The position numbers were made by a program, and so were the translations under genes. The notes under the pieces are model-generated. The model did no database searches, was not told the origin of the DNA, and saw only the letters and a list, made by a program, of their open reading frames with translations. A stretch of 64,000 nt of DNA from Streptomyces flavofungini (GTDB taxonomy: Bacteria > Actinomycetota > Actinomycetes > Streptomycetales > Streptomycetaceae), in assembly GCF_014650815.1 (NCBI RefSeq), contig NZ_BMVR01000020.1:1-64000 (forward strand), written 5' to 3'. Positions 50,673-59,055 of this stretch are shown here, piece by piece (the first letter of the stretch is position 1; the number at the start of each line of letters is the position of its first letter).

Positions 50673-51039
50673 CCGATGGGTGCACGCTGGTCCTACGGGC
50701 GTATCCCCGGGCGGCCGCCGCCGGCTCGTCGGCGGGGGCGGCGGCCGCGAGGTGCGAGGACGTGGCGGCTCCCCCTCCGCCGGGCGTCCTCGCACCGCTG
50801 TCCTCTCCTCGGGGGCGGGCGGGAGCCTCCCCCCGAGGAGAGGAGGAGCCGGGGCCGCGGTGTCCGCTGCCTGGAGCGCGGCCCCGGCTGCCTTACCCCC
50901 TCCTTCGTGCGGCGTCCGTCACGAACAGCCGCCCGTCAAGGACCGTCGGCCCGCGAGGGCAGCCGGTCTGGAGGTCACCGCGCCCGGCCGGCCCCCCGCC
51001 GGCGCGGGGGAAGGCAGGTGCGGCCGCATGGCGAGTCCG

Positions 51040-51144
51040 GGGAAGTCCGTGACGAGCCCTGGGAAGTCCGTGAGCAGCCCGTGGGACCTCGTCGAGCGTC
51101 CTGGGACCTCGCGGGGAGTCCATGGGAGGCCCGTGGGAAATCCA
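51040..51144. repeat. Period-21 tandem repeat array
   Basis: Five degenerate units of 20-22 bp starting at 51040, 51061, 51083, 51103 and 51124. The first two are near-identical (GGGAAGTCCGTGA/G). Period is a multiple of three, so it may be coding in some frame. Confidence 0.6.
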
Positions 51145-51212
51145 AGAGGCCGTTCCTGGGCGATGCCCATGCCTCGGCGGCCGCGTCCTGACCATGCCTG
51201 TACCCACAGTAG

Positions 51213-51815
51213 TCAAACCAGTCCACGCAGTGAAGACCGCTGTCGCAAACGGGAGGCAATTCCTCCGCGCGCGGCCACCCCGCCCTGAACGCGGCCGCCT
51301 CCCGCGGGCTCAACTCCCCCAGGAGCCGCCCCGGTCACGTCGTCCACGGGAACCGCCGGCCCGCCGGGCCCGCACCGCAGCACATAGTGCTCGCCGCTCA
51401 GCACCGGTCCGGTCAGCGTCAGGAACCGAACGTCCACCGTGACGTCCAGCCCCCGCGCGCCCGCGGCATGGCGGCACGCGCCCACTTCGTCCGCCGCGAC
51501 CACCCAGCGGGGCCGCCCCAGCGCCGTGACCGCCCGGACCGCCCAGCGGACACCGCCACTGCCGTCGGCGCCGTCCGCGTCGTCCGTGTCCTCGGCCTCC
51601 AGGACGACAAGTTGACGGGGCGCCACCACGGGCGGCAGCGCCCGCGCCACCGGCCCCGCGTCCGACACCAGCGCCACCGGCGCCCCGTCGCGCACCACCA
51701 GGCCGACCAGTTCCACGTACGGGCGCCCGCGCCGGGCCACCGCGAGGCGGCCGGTCCAGGCCCGGGCCAGCACCTCACGGCACTCGGCCTCCGTCATGCG
51801 GTGCACGGTCCCCAC
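51213..51815 (-). CDS. Pyridoxamine-5'-phosphate-oxidase-like flavin split-barrel protein, possible C-terminal frameshift
   Basis: 200 aa from GTG 51815, decided by AGGAGG exactly 6 bp ahead; the ATG at 51797 is internal. The N-terminus M-T-E-A-E-C-R-E-V-L, then GRLAVARRGRPYVELVGLVV (about 21-40) and VALVSDAGPVARALPPVVAP fit the FMN-binding split barrel of small actinobacterial oxidase-like proteins. After about residue 160 the codons lose their G/C-rich third positions, whereas the frame one step over (open from 51334 down to 50975, reading LSPREAAAFRAGW and LHCVDWFDYCGY) looks coding. The true C-terminus may therefore lie in the other frame. Confidence 0.7.
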   Translation of the reverse strand: MGTVHRMTEAECREVLARAWTGRLAVARRGRPYVELVGLVVRDGAPVALVSDAGPVARALPPVVAPRQLVVLEAEDTDDADGADGSGGVRWAVRAVTALGRPRWVVAADEVGACRHAAGARGLDVTVDVRFLTLTGPVLSGEHYVLRCGPGGPAVPVDDVTGAAPGGVEPAGGGRVQGGVAARGGIASRLRQRSSLRGLV

Positions 51816-52169
51816 AGTCGACCTCCTCTTGCCGCCGTGGCCCGAAGGGGGCACGGACGGACAGGCATGACACCCCCGTGAGGGGGCGGAGCCGGGGTCC
51901 GGGGCACTGTGCGCCGTCGCCCTGCCTGGCGGGCGGGCGGGGCACGACGCGATGGTTCCTGGTTCGCTTGGTTCCTCACTTCTCTTATACGCGGTCCGAC
52001 TTCGCTTATGCCCCCGCCGGGAGGAGAACGGCGGGCGGGATGCCAGAACTGGCCGAGACAACTCCGCGCCGGTGTGCGGCCGTTGCGGTCCGCGTGACGG
52101 GGGGCGTCCGCAGATGCGTACGGGCCCGCCGCCCGAAGGCAGCGGGCCCGTGCCGGGCGTTCGAGGCGA
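51816..52169. other. 354-bp region between two leftward genes
   Basis: Contains a CCCCC-gtga-GGGGG mini-hairpin (51873-51886), an AT-richer promoter-like stretch around 51950-52010 (CTTATACGC, CTTATGC), and the terminator of the I36-like gene at 52120-52151. No coding sequence. Confidence 0.55.
52120..52151. terminator. Terminator of I36-like gene
   Basis: Perfect 10-bp stem (52120-52129 with 52142-52151), 12-nt loop, 19 bp past the leftward stop at 52170. Confidence 0.75.
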
Positions 52170-52607
52170 TCAGCAGCTCATGGCCCACGTGTGGGAGTCG
52201 CCGTTGTCGTTGGCGGCGCCGTTGTAGTTGACCTCCTGCCCCGGGGTGAGGCAGATGGTCATGTGGCCGCCCTGGTGGGCGCGCGAGTACACCTTGACGT
52301 GGTCCTTGATGCCCGGTCCCGAGATGCCGTGGTTCGCCCACGAGGAGTCCTCGTCCGCGATGTAGCTCTCCCACCAGCCGTCGTCGCCGGACCAGTTGGC
52401 ACGCTGGCCCTTGTAGTCGGAGTGCTCCCAGGCACAGAACTCGCCGCTGGGACAGTCGGCCGCCCCGGCCGGGGCGGCGACGGCGAGGCTTCCGGTCACC
52501 AGCAGCGCCGCGGCGACGCCGAAGAGGGCCCGCTTGGCGGTCCTTCCCCTCGACGCGGGGGCGGCGTTCGGGGCCGACTCGGGAGCGGAGGCGGGCTTCA
52601 TCGTCAT
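52170..52607 (-). CDS. Secreted peptidase-inhibitor-I36-like protein
   Basis: 145 aa from ATG 52607 (a second ATG two codons later). An alanine-rich pre-region is followed by a signal peptide (RALFGVAAALLVTGSLAVAA, cleaved at APAGA-A). Mature part starts CPSGEFCAWEHSDYKGQRA with the C-P-x-G-x-F-C pattern of the I36 family, and includes YKG, WWESY, DHVKVYSRAHQGGHMTICLTPGQE and ends HTWAMSC. Family members block metalloproteases (SMPI) or are crystallin-like secreted proteins. Target unknown. Four Cys could form two disulfides. Confidence 0.85.
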   Translation of the reverse strand: MTMKPASAPESAPNAAPASRGRTAKRALFGVAAALLVTGSLAVAAPAGAADCPSGEFCAWEHSDYKGQRANWSGDDGWWESYIADEDSSWANHGISGPGIKDHVKVYSRAHQGGHMTICLTPGQEVNYNGAANDNGDSHTWAMSC

Positions 52608-52680
52608 ATCGGGCTGTGGCCTTTCTGTTGGGCGCAGTCGGGTGCGGTGGGGTGGGTCGGGGTCTGCCGAACGGTGGTCG

Positions 52681-53064
52681 TCAGGCGCTCTGGCAGCCCT
52701 CTGTCCTGTCGGAGACGCCGTCGATCCGGGAGCCCCAGGACCAGTTGTCACTGAAGTCGTACGGGCGGATGAGGCGGTAGTAGCAGGTGTCCCGCACCCA
52801 GTCGATCGCGTACAGGTTCCGGTTCACGTCGGAACGGAAGGACGCGGTCTTGTCGTGGTGGGACGCGGGGACTTCGGCGTAGCCCGGGGGCCGGTAGCAC
52901 CAGCCCGTGCCGTGCTGCCCGGCCTGGGTCCAGAAGCACACCTCCCCGGGAGCGCGCTCGACGGCGCCGTGTGCGGGCGCGGACGCCGACGCGGGGGCGG
53001 TCGAGACGATCGCGGGGGCCAGGGCGGCGAGCAGGGTCGCGGACAGGACGATTCTGCGGAGCAT
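52681..53064 (-). CDS. Secreted I36-like small protein
   Basis: 127 aa from ATG 53064 (AAGG 8 bp upstream). Signal peptide 1-27 (RRIVLSATLLAALAPAIVST). Mature chain: ERAPGEVCFWTQAGQHGTGW, CYRPPGYAEVP, NLYAIDWVRDTCYYRLIRPY and a final C, i.e. the same C-F-W...G-x-x-W-C spacing as the I36-like neighbour. It is the second of three such genes within 3 kb. The sequences differ strongly apart from the cysteine framework, so a recent duplication is unlikely. Function unknown. Confidence 0.82.
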   Translation of the reverse strand: MLRRIVLSATLLAALAPAIVSTAPASASAPAHGAVERAPGEVCFWTQAGQHGTGWCYRPPGYAEVPASHHDKTASFRSDVNRNLYAIDWVRDTCYYRLIRPYDFSDNWSWGSRIDGVSDRTEGCQSA

Positions 53065-53259
53065 GGCCACCTTCGGGTCGCTCTTCGGGTCGCTGGGGCA
53101 CCCCTGCCCGGAGACCGGGACGTGGGCACGGCGAGGCTGCCCCTGCACGGAGTCAGACATTCCGCCCCTCGCCCGAAGGTGTGAGACCCGGCGTTCAGGC
53201 TGACGTGAAGCGGCCTCTCGCAGCGGGGACGTGGGCCGCCGCGGAAAGGACCGGACGTC

Positions 53260-54279
53260 CTACGCCACCCGCGGCGACCGCCCGTGGACCTGGCTCCCCC
53301 ACCGCCTGCCCCGCGCCGGATGGCGGCCCCGGTGGCTCCCCGTCGCCTGGGCGAGCGCGTCGAGGTGGGCCTGGACGTACGGGATCGCCACGTGCTCCAA
53401 CTCGCCCTCGATGAAGGCGGGCTGGACGTTGACCTCGAAGACGACGCCGCCGTTCTCGATCGCCAGGTCGACCCCGGCGAAGGGCAGTCCGACCGACGCG
53501 GTGGCGGCGACGGCGAGTTCGGTGAGGCGGCGCGGCAGGTCGCGCGGGGCGATGAAGGTGGCGGTCGCCCCCTGGCAGGTGTTGCAGGGGGTGTCCGTCG
53601 CGGGCTGGATGTGCTCCCGGGCGTGGATGACGCGGCCGCCGAGGACGAACACACGGAACTGGTGCCGGTCGCCGTCGGCGGTGACGTTCCCGGCGTCGCG
53701 CGAGAGCAGCCAGGCGCTGCGCCGACGCGCGTAGTACTCGGTGGCCTCGGCCAGTTGGGCCGCGGACGTGACGTGGAAGGTGTCGCTGCCGCCGGTGCCG
53801 ACGACCGGCCGCGCCCAGGTGTCACGGCCGAGCTCGTCGAAGGCGACGGTCGCCTCGTGCGCGCTCGGCCGGGTGAGGACGACCGTGTCCATCTGCGCGA
53901 TGCCGTCCCGCTGGAAGCGGTCGACCGTGCGGTCCTTCTCCGTGGCCGTCCGCCACGCCGTCACCCCGGCGCCCAGGGTCACCGCGCGGTGGTGGGCGAG
54001 GAGCCGCTGGAACGCGGCGAGGGCGCGGCGGCGGTGCGGCGGTATCTCGTACAGCACGACCACTTCGGGCACCACCTCCAGTCCCTGGTCGGGCACGTCG
54101 AGGCGTAAACGGATCCCGTCGCGGTCACGGACGCGGCCGGTGCCGCAGGGGGCGAAGTGGCGGGAGTCGATGCGACGCGGTGGCGCGCCGGTGAGGAGTT
54201 CGACGGCGCGGGCCAGGTAGTCCCGGCAGCCCTCGGGGGACGTGGGATCGGTGATCAGGGCGACGCACGGTCCGGACAC
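53260..54279 (-). CDS. ATP-grasp (RimK-type) enzyme with TTA codon
   Basis: 339 aa. ATP-grasp fold: about 120-180 RFQRDGIAQMDTVVLTRP and VAFDELGRDTWARPVVGTGGSDTFHVT (ATP-binding loop), then SAWLLSRDAG and HQFRVFVLGGRVIHAREHIQP, and the metal-binding end VDLAIENGGVVFEVNVQPAF (about 282-301; E294 and N296 Mg ligands). An unusual CNTCQG sits in the middle (about 240). RimK-like ligases add amino acids or join carboxylates to nucleophiles; substrate unclear. L58 is a TTA codon (54106-54108), in-frame, so bldA-dependent. 84-codon frame upstream noted separately. Confidence 0.88.
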   Translation of the reverse strand: MSGPCVALITDPTSPEGCRDYLARAVELLTGAPPRRIDSRHFAPCGTGRVRDRDGIRLRLDVPDQGLEVVPEVVVLYEIPPHRRRALAAFQRLLAHHRAVTLGAGVTAWRTATEKDRTVDRFQRDGIAQMDTVVLTRPSAHEATVAFDELGRDTWARPVVGTGGSDTFHVTSAAQLAEATEYYARRRSAWLLSRDAGNVTADGDRHQFRVFVLGGRVIHAREHIQPATDTPCNTCQGATATFIAPRDLPRRLTELAVAATASVGLPFAGVDLAIENGGVVFEVNVQPAFIEGELEHVAIPYVQAHLDALAQATGSHRGRHPARGRRWGSQVHGRSPRVA

Positions 54280-54856
54280 GGCTGCCTCCAGCGGCTCTGG
54301 GCGCGCACTCGGTCCGCGCGCACGTCGTGGCGCGGGCCCGGGCGGCGGTCACGGCGGGACGCGTCCGCTCCGCGGCAGGAGGTCGCCGGGTCCCGTCCGG
54401 CGCCGCGTCCGCGCCCGCCGGCCGTCCCGGCGGTGGCGGGCCGGGGCGGCGCCCGGCCGGGGGTCCTTGTGACCACGGGCCGGGGCAGCGCCCGCGCCCG
54501 ACACGTGCCGCGGGGCGGTGGCCCCGTGTTCCGTTTCCGTACTCGGTTCCGTATCCCTGCTCAGTGCCGTACGCGGATTCCGTGCTCGGTACCGCAGCGC
54601 CATGGGCCCCACACTGTAGGCGCGGGCCGGACCCCCGGCCAGTGCGCAGGCGCGCCGGTCTCCCGCGCCCGGTCTGCGCCTCGTGCGCCCGGTACGCGCC
54701 CCTCCCGCACGCCGCCCGCGCCGCGTGGGACACCCGCCCGCTAGCGAGGCACCCGCCGCGGACACCCCCTCGACCGGACCACGCACCACCGCGCACCCGC
54801 CACCCCGGATCGCACCGGGCGCCACCGCCCAGATCACGCTGGGCCGACCTCGCCGC
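54280..54856. other. 577-bp gap upstream of the ATP-grasp gene
   Basis: A leftward 84-codon frame (54349-54603) begins with ATG and has TACAGT about 9 bp ahead, a leaderless-type promoter, and ends 70 bp before the ATP-grasp start; its first 30 codons are T/S/E/D-rich. Its remainder is Arg/Pro-rich and unconvincing. A degenerate 27-30-bp duplication (TCCGTACTCGG-like, about 54540-54597) lies in it. No other gene is evident. Confidence 0.4.
54349..54603 (-). CDS. Low-confidence 84-aa reading frame upstream of ATP-grasp gene
   Basis: Starts M-A-L-R-Y-R-A-R-N-P and runs into TALSRDTEPSTETEHGAT (about 13-30), alternating Thr/Ser with Asp/Glu, then Arg/Pro/Gly-rich sequence to the end. The Thr/Ser and Glu/Asp mix is what an ATP-grasp macrocyclase would crosslink in graspetide-type peptides, but there is no recognisable leader motif and the rest looks like non-coding translation. 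A TACAGT box ahead of the ATG supports expression weakly. Treat as a hypothesis only. Confidence 0.2.
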   Translation of the reverse strand: MALRYRARNPRTALSRDTEPSTETEHGATAPRHVSGAGAAPARGHKDPRPGAAPARHRRDGRRARTRRRTGPGDLLPRSGRVPP

Positions 54857-55399
54857 TCACATCGGGAACGACAGCAGCCGCACGTCGCCCGTCGGCCACT
54901 GGGCCGCCTCGGGTCCCGTTCCCAACGGCGTCCACATCGTCCGCAGCGGCATGACCACCGGCCCGTCGGGCTGCTGCACGTGGACATCGCCCTCCAGAGC
55001 CCGCCAGCCGAGCCGTTCGTAGAGGGCGACCAGGGGCGGGCGGCAGAAGAGCAGGGCGTGCCGGGGCCCCAGCGTGCGGGCGTGGTCGAGCGCCGCCGTG
55101 AGGACGGTGCGGGCCAGGCCGCGGCCGCGCACGTCGGGTGCGACGGCCACGCCGCCGACACCCATCACCTCGGTGGGGGTGCCGCCGATCGCCATCGGCA
55201 GTCGCAACAGGCCCGCGTGGGCCACGAGTCGGCCCGCCGCCGACCTGACCCCGAAGTGCTCCTCCTTGGGCAGCCACGTCAGGCCGGTCTCCGCGACGCC
55301 GAACGGGTCGGCGCCGTCGCCGAGGATCTCGTTCTGCTCGGCCCGGGAGTACGCGGCGAGCCGGACGGCGGTCAGGGCCCCGAAATCATGATCAACCAT
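54857..55399 (-). CDS. GNAT-family acetyltransferase
   Basis: 180 aa from ATG 55399. The GNAT core is seen in GVGGVAVAPDVRGRGLARTV (about 80-99, with the acetyl-CoA loop R-x-x-G-x-A as R-G-R-G-L-A), ALLFCRPPLVALYERLGWRA (about 115-134) and VMPLRTMW. Likely acetylates a small molecule or a protein amine. The upstream 200 bp carry tandem repeats. It is divergent from the secreted hydrolase. Confidence 0.9.
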   Translation of the reverse strand: MVDHDFGALTAVRLAAYSRAEQNEILGDGADPFGVAETGLTWLPKEEHFGVRSAAGRLVAHAGLLRLPMAIGGTPTEVMGVGGVAVAPDVRGRGLARTVLTAALDHARTLGPRHALLFCRPPLVALYERLGWRALEGDVHVQQPDGPVVMPLRTMWTPLGTGPEAAQWPTGDVRLLSFPM

Positions 55400-55425
55400 G
55401 TCCGCATGATGCGTGGCGGACGCCG

Positions 55426-55496
55426 CGTGGACAAGTGCCGAGCGACACCCGTGGCACGTGCCGAACGACACACGTGGACAAGTGAAGGGTGATGCA
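55426..55496. repeat. Three tandem repeats of 23-24 bp in divergent promoter
   Basis: Units start CGTGGACAAGTG (55426), CGTGGCAC-GTG (55450) and CGTGGACAAGTG (55473). The first two share GTGCCGA(G/A)CGACAC(C/A)CGTGG over 20 bp. They begin 27 bp upstream of the acetyltransferase start and 106 bp before the hydrolase start. Confidence 0.75.
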
Positions 55497-55601
55497 CGAG
55501 GCAACCCCGGTACGCCCGTTGTCATCCTCCAGGCCCGGGGGCCCTGTGATCTCTCCAGGGATCCGGGGGGCTGATGAACAGGATGGAACCGGAGGAATGT
55601 C

Positions 55602-58445
55602 TTGATCCATGTCCCGCGCTCGGTGACCGCCGCCGCGGCGGTCATCGCGCTGGCGGTGGGGGTGCCGGGCCTCGCGCACGCGCAGCCGTCCGCCGACCGA
55701 ATACCGCCCGCGTCACCAAGAACCGCCGCGCCGCAAGGCACCCCCGCGGCACCGGGAGACCCCACCCCACCGGGGGCGGCCGAGGACCAACTGCCCAAGG
55801 GGTGGCGGGTCGACGGGTCCGGCGCCCGCAAGCACCTGGTGTGGCAGGCCCCCGAGGCGGTGCCGATGGGCGACGCCCGGGTCGAGTTCTACTCCGGCGA
55901 CCGGCTCCTCGGCGTCCCCGTGCCCGCCGCCGACCAGCGGACCTTCCGCCTGCGGCTGGACGACACGCACCTCGGAGCGGCCGGGGACCTGCGGGCGGAG
56001 GCCGGTGGCCGCCGTCTGGACGCGGGCGCGAAGGACACCGCCGCGCCCCCGCGGATCTCACCGCCCGCCGATGCCGCCGAGCAGTCGGCCCCCCTGCCCA
56101 CGAACCGCGTCGACCCGGGCGTGCCCGGCAAGTACCGCACGGTCAGCGGTGAGTACACCCAGAAGTCGGTGCGCCTGCCCGGCTTCCCCGCGCCGGTGGA
56201 GATGCGCGGCACCGTGGTCGGGCCGGTCGACGCCCCGGGCAAGCGGCCGCTCGCGCTGTTCCTGCACGGCCGCCACTACACCTGCTACAACGCCGGCGGC
56301 GCCGAGGACGGCGGCTGGCCCTGCAAGCGCGGCACGAAGCCGGTGCCGAGCCACCGCGGCTACCTGCACGACCAGAAGCTCCTGGCGTCGCAGGGCTATG
56401 TGACGGTGTCGATCGCCGCCAACGGCATCAACGGCCAGGACGACGTGGCCGAGGACGGCGGCGCCGAGGCCCGTTCGTCGCTGGTACGTCAGCACCTCGC
56501 CCGCTGGGCGGACTGGGCCGCGGGCCGCGGCGACGCCCCGAAGGCCGTGCGCGACACCGCTCCGGCCGACCTGTCCCGCGTGCTGCTCGTGGGCCACTCC
56601 CGGGGCGGCGAGGGCGTCAACCGCGCCGCGCTCGACAGCCTGACCCCGCCGCCCGCCGCCGAGGACGGGGCGCCGGGACCGGCGCGCTGGAACATCCGCG
56701 GCACCGTCCTGATCGGCCCCACGATCTTCGGCCAGAACCCGGCCCCCGACGTGCCGTCGGCGGCGATCCTGCCCGGCTGCGACGGCGACGTGTCCGACCT
56801 CCAGGGCCAGATCTACGCCGACGGAACGCGCGGCGTCAGCCGCGGCACCGCCCTGCACAGCGCGGTCTACGTGGTCGGCGCCAACCACAACTTCTTCAAC
56901 ACCGAATGGACGCCGGGGCAGGCCGAGGCGCCCGCGTCCGACGACTTCAGCTCCGGCAGCAGGCCCGACGCGGTGTGTGCCAAGGGCAAGCCCACGCGCC
57001 TGACCGCCAAGCAGCAGCAGAAGGCGGGCTCCACGTACATCGCGGCGGCGGCCCGCCTGTTCGTCGAGGGTGACGACCGGGTGCGTCCGCTGCTCGACGG
57101 CTCCGGCCGCCGGGCCCCGTCGGCGAAGCCCGCGCGCGTGCTCACGCACGCCGTCGGCGGCAACCGCACGCCCGCGTTCGTACCGGGTTCCTCGGTCGCG
57201 GTGTCCGGCGGACGGCTGTGCGCGCAGGTGGACAGCAGGGAGTCCCGCTCCTGCCTCGCCCCCGATGTGCACGGCGCCTCACCGCACTTCGCGGCCTGGG
57301 GCCCCTCGCCGGAGCCGGGCCGGAGCGCGGTCGCGATGCGCTGGTCGCAGCCGGGCACGCCGACGAAGGTCACCCCGAAGAAGCCCGTGTCCCTCGACGG
57401 CTCCACGTCGCTCGCGCTGCGGGTGATCGTGCCGCCGAACAGCACCGGCACCCGCCTCGACGTCGCGGTCACGGACGCCTCGGGCAAGCGGGCGAAGCTC
57501 GGCGCGGTCCGCGTGAACGGGCTGCCCGGCACCGACATGACCGCCTCCTACTGGGGGCGCGAGGTCCGCGTACCGCTGTCCGCCGCCGCCCGCGCCGGGG
57601 TCGACCTCAAGCAGGTCGCCTCGCTGGAGCTGACCCCGCAGAGCCGCTCCGGGCGCGCCTGGCTGATGGACGGGTGGGGCTGGCGCCCGGGCACTCCGGA
57701 CGCCGGGACCGCCGACCTCGCGCGGGTCGACGTCGGCCGCCTGAAGGTCGACGAGGGTGACTCGGGTGTGCGCAAGTACCGGGTGCCGGTGCGGGTTTCC
57801 GGGAAGGGCACCGGCAAGGTCCGGCTGTTCGTGACCGATCCGCGTACGCGCAGGACCACGAGCAAGATCGTGACGGTCCGCCCGGGCGGCGACCCCGTCG
57901 AGGTGCCCGTCACGGTGCGCGGCAACAAGCGCTACGGCGCCGACACGTCCCACGAGGTCATGGTCAAGGCGGTCAGCGGCGCGGTCGTCGGTTCCCACCA
58001 GGGCGGGGTGCTCGTGCGCAACGACGACCCGATGCCCAAGGTCACCGTCAAGCCCGTCGCGAACCGGGTCACCGAGGGCAAGGCCCTCAAGTGGCGCGTC
58101 ACGCTGTCCGAGGCGGCCGACACCGACATCGAGGCCGGATTCGAGATCCGCCGGGTCGCCGGCGGCACCGAACTGTCCACCAAGGACGTCGACAAGCGCT
58201 GGCTGAAGAAGACCTTCGACCGGTCGCCGAACCCGGCGCGACGGCTGTCCAAGGTGTCGGAGGCGCCGTACGTCCCGGCGGGCATCGCCGCGGGGAAGCG
58301 GAGCGTCGAGGTGAGCGTGCCCACCGTCAAGGACCGGGTGCGGGAGTCCAAGGAGACCGTTCGGCTGCGCCTGGTCACCTACGACCAGGCGTGGGAGCCG
58401 CACGTCGGCCCGACGGTCACCGGGACGGTGCGCGACCGGGCGTAG
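55602..58445 (+). CDS. Large secreted alpha/beta hydrolase with Calx-beta-like repeats
   Basis: 947 aa from TTG 55602, decided by GGAGGA 5 bp ahead (an ATG at 55597 is out of frame). Signal peptide 1-27. An alpha/beta hydrolase domain (about 190-500) holds the oxyanion LALFLHGRHYTCYN, nucleophile in VLLVGHSRGGEGVNRAAL (about 325-342) and an acidic/His region near HSAVYVVGANHNFFNTEW. A beta-rich part follows (about 550-710), and two Calx-beta-like modules (about 713-800 with VDEGDSGVRKYRVPV, and about 810-945). Probably attaches to or acts on cell-surface polymers. 3' end overlaps the cupin gene on the other strand by 29 bp. Confidence 0.88.
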   Translation: MIHVPRSVTAAAAVIALAVGVPGLAHAQPSADRIPPASPRTAAPQGTPAAPGDPTPPGAAEDQLPKGWRVDGSGARKHLVWQAPEAVPMGDARVEFYSGDRLLGVPVPAADQRTFRLRLDDTHLGAAGDLRAEAGGRRLDAGAKDTAAPPRISPPADAAEQSAPLPTNRVDPGVPGKYRTVSGEYTQKSVRLPGFPAPVEMRGTVVGPVDAPGKRPLALFLHGRHYTCYNAGGAEDGGWPCKRGTKPVPSHRGYLHDQKLLASQGYVTVSIAANGINGQDDVAEDGGAEARSSLVRQHLARWADWAAGRGDAPKAVRDTAPADLSRVLLVGHSRGGEGVNRAALDSLTPPPAAEDGAPGPARWNIRGTVLIGPTIFGQNPAPDVPSAAILPGCDGDVSDLQGQIYADGTRGVSRGTALHSAVYVVGANHNFFNTEWTPGQAEAPASDDFSSGSRPDAVCAKGKPTRLTAKQQQKAGSTYIAAAARLFVEGDDRVRPLLDGSGRRAPSAKPARVLTHAVGGNRTPAFVPGSSVAVSGGRLCAQVDSRESRSCLAPDVHGASPHFAAWGPSPEPGRSAVAMRWSQPGTPTKVTPKKPVSLDGSTSLALRVIVPPNSTGTRLDVAVTDASGKRAKLGAVRVNGLPGTDMTASYWGREVRVPLSAAARAGVDLKQVASLELTPQSRSGRAWLMDGWGWRPGTPDAGTADLARVDVGRLKVDEGDSGVRKYRVPVRVSGKGTGKVRLFVTDPRTRRTTSKIVTVRPGGDPVEVPVTVRGNKRYGADTSHEVMVKAVSGAVVGSHQGGVLVRNDDPMPKVTVKPVANRVTEGKALKWRVTLSEAADTDIEAGFEIRRVAGGTELSTKDVDKRWLKKTFDRSPNPARRLSKVSEAPYVPAGIAAGKRSVEVSVPTVKDRVRESKETVRLRLVTYDQAWEPHVGPTVTGTVRDRA

Positions 58446-58965
58446 CCCGGCCGCGCGCCTCGTCCCAGGCGGCGGCGTCCGCGCCGCCGAGGAAGTGCAC
58501 GTCGTACCGGTCCTGTTCGGGCAGGAGGCTGTCGAACGTGTCCAGGCCGTGCTGAACGCGGCCCAGGGCACGGAAGTAGCCGAACCGGTCGACCCCCGGT
58601 GTCAGGACCGCCAGCAGTGCGGCGGTCGCACCGGCCGCCGCGCCGAACGCGTGCGGCATCCCGGGCGGGATGACGACGAGTCCACCCCGTGTGACCGTCG
58701 TCATCCCGCCGTCCAGGAAGAACTCCACGGCTCCGTCGAGCACGTGGAACAGTTCCGTCGACCGCGCGTGGAAGTGCGGCCTGGCGCCGTCCGCGCCCGC
58801 GCCGAGGGTCAGCCCGTTCGCCCCCAGAGCGCCGCCCGTGTCCGCGCCGTCGGCCAGCAGGTCGAAGCCGCCGCCGTGCGGCAGGGGGACGTGTTCGGCG
58901 GAACCGGCCCGCACGATGAGGGCACCTGTTCTGGCCGGGGCGCCCAGGGCTTCTTGCTCGGTCAT
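58417..58965 (-). CDS. Cupin-domain protein
   Basis: 182 aa from ATG 58965 (GAGAG about 11 bp upstream). Single cupin: motif 1 GARPHFHARSTELFHVLDGAVEFFLDGG (about 58-85; H61? H63 and E67 as ligands) and motif 2 PPGMPHAFGAAAG (about 98-110). Residues 115-150 (FGYFRALGRVQHGLDTFDSL) are helical. Most likely a metal-binding oxygenase, isomerase or sensor; not assignable. It is divergent from a LysR regulator, so probably its target. Confidence 0.88.
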   Translation of the reverse strand: MTEQEALGAPARTGALIVRAGSAEHVPLPHGGGFDLLADGADTGGALGANGLTLGAGADGARPHFHARSTELFHVLDGAVEFFLDGGMTTVTRGGLVVIPPGMPHAFGAAAGATAALLAVLTPGVDRFGYFRALGRVQHGLDTFDSLLPEQDRYDVHFLGGADAAAWDEARGRATPGRAPSR

Positions 58966-59055
58966 GGCCCGTGCTCTCTTTCTGTCGCCTTGTTCGTGGC
59001 TCCCATTCGATCCGGGGAAGAAGTCGCGCACCAGAAGCAGTTGTTCCCTGCAGAA

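Larger units (their letters stand above)
50567..51212. other. 646-bp non-coding region with period-21 repeats
   Basis: After the terminator at 50672 the stretch 50700-51000 is GC-rich without a convincing gene. From 51040 to about 51144 there are five degenerate copies of a 21-bp unit beginning GGGAAGTCC or GGGACCTCG (51040, 51061, 51083, 51103, 51124). A leftward frame in 50975-51334 has coding-like third positions just before this array and may be the displaced end of the 51213 gene. Confidence 0.55.

Noticed and set aside
54125..54796. A leftward 223-codon frame overlapping the ATP-grasp start
   Set aside because: Arg/Pro/Gly-rich, overlaps the ATP-grasp N-terminus in another frame and lacks domain features.
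55426..55496. CRISPR-like array
   Set aside because: Only three units with no spacers: copies are directly adjacent and diverged.
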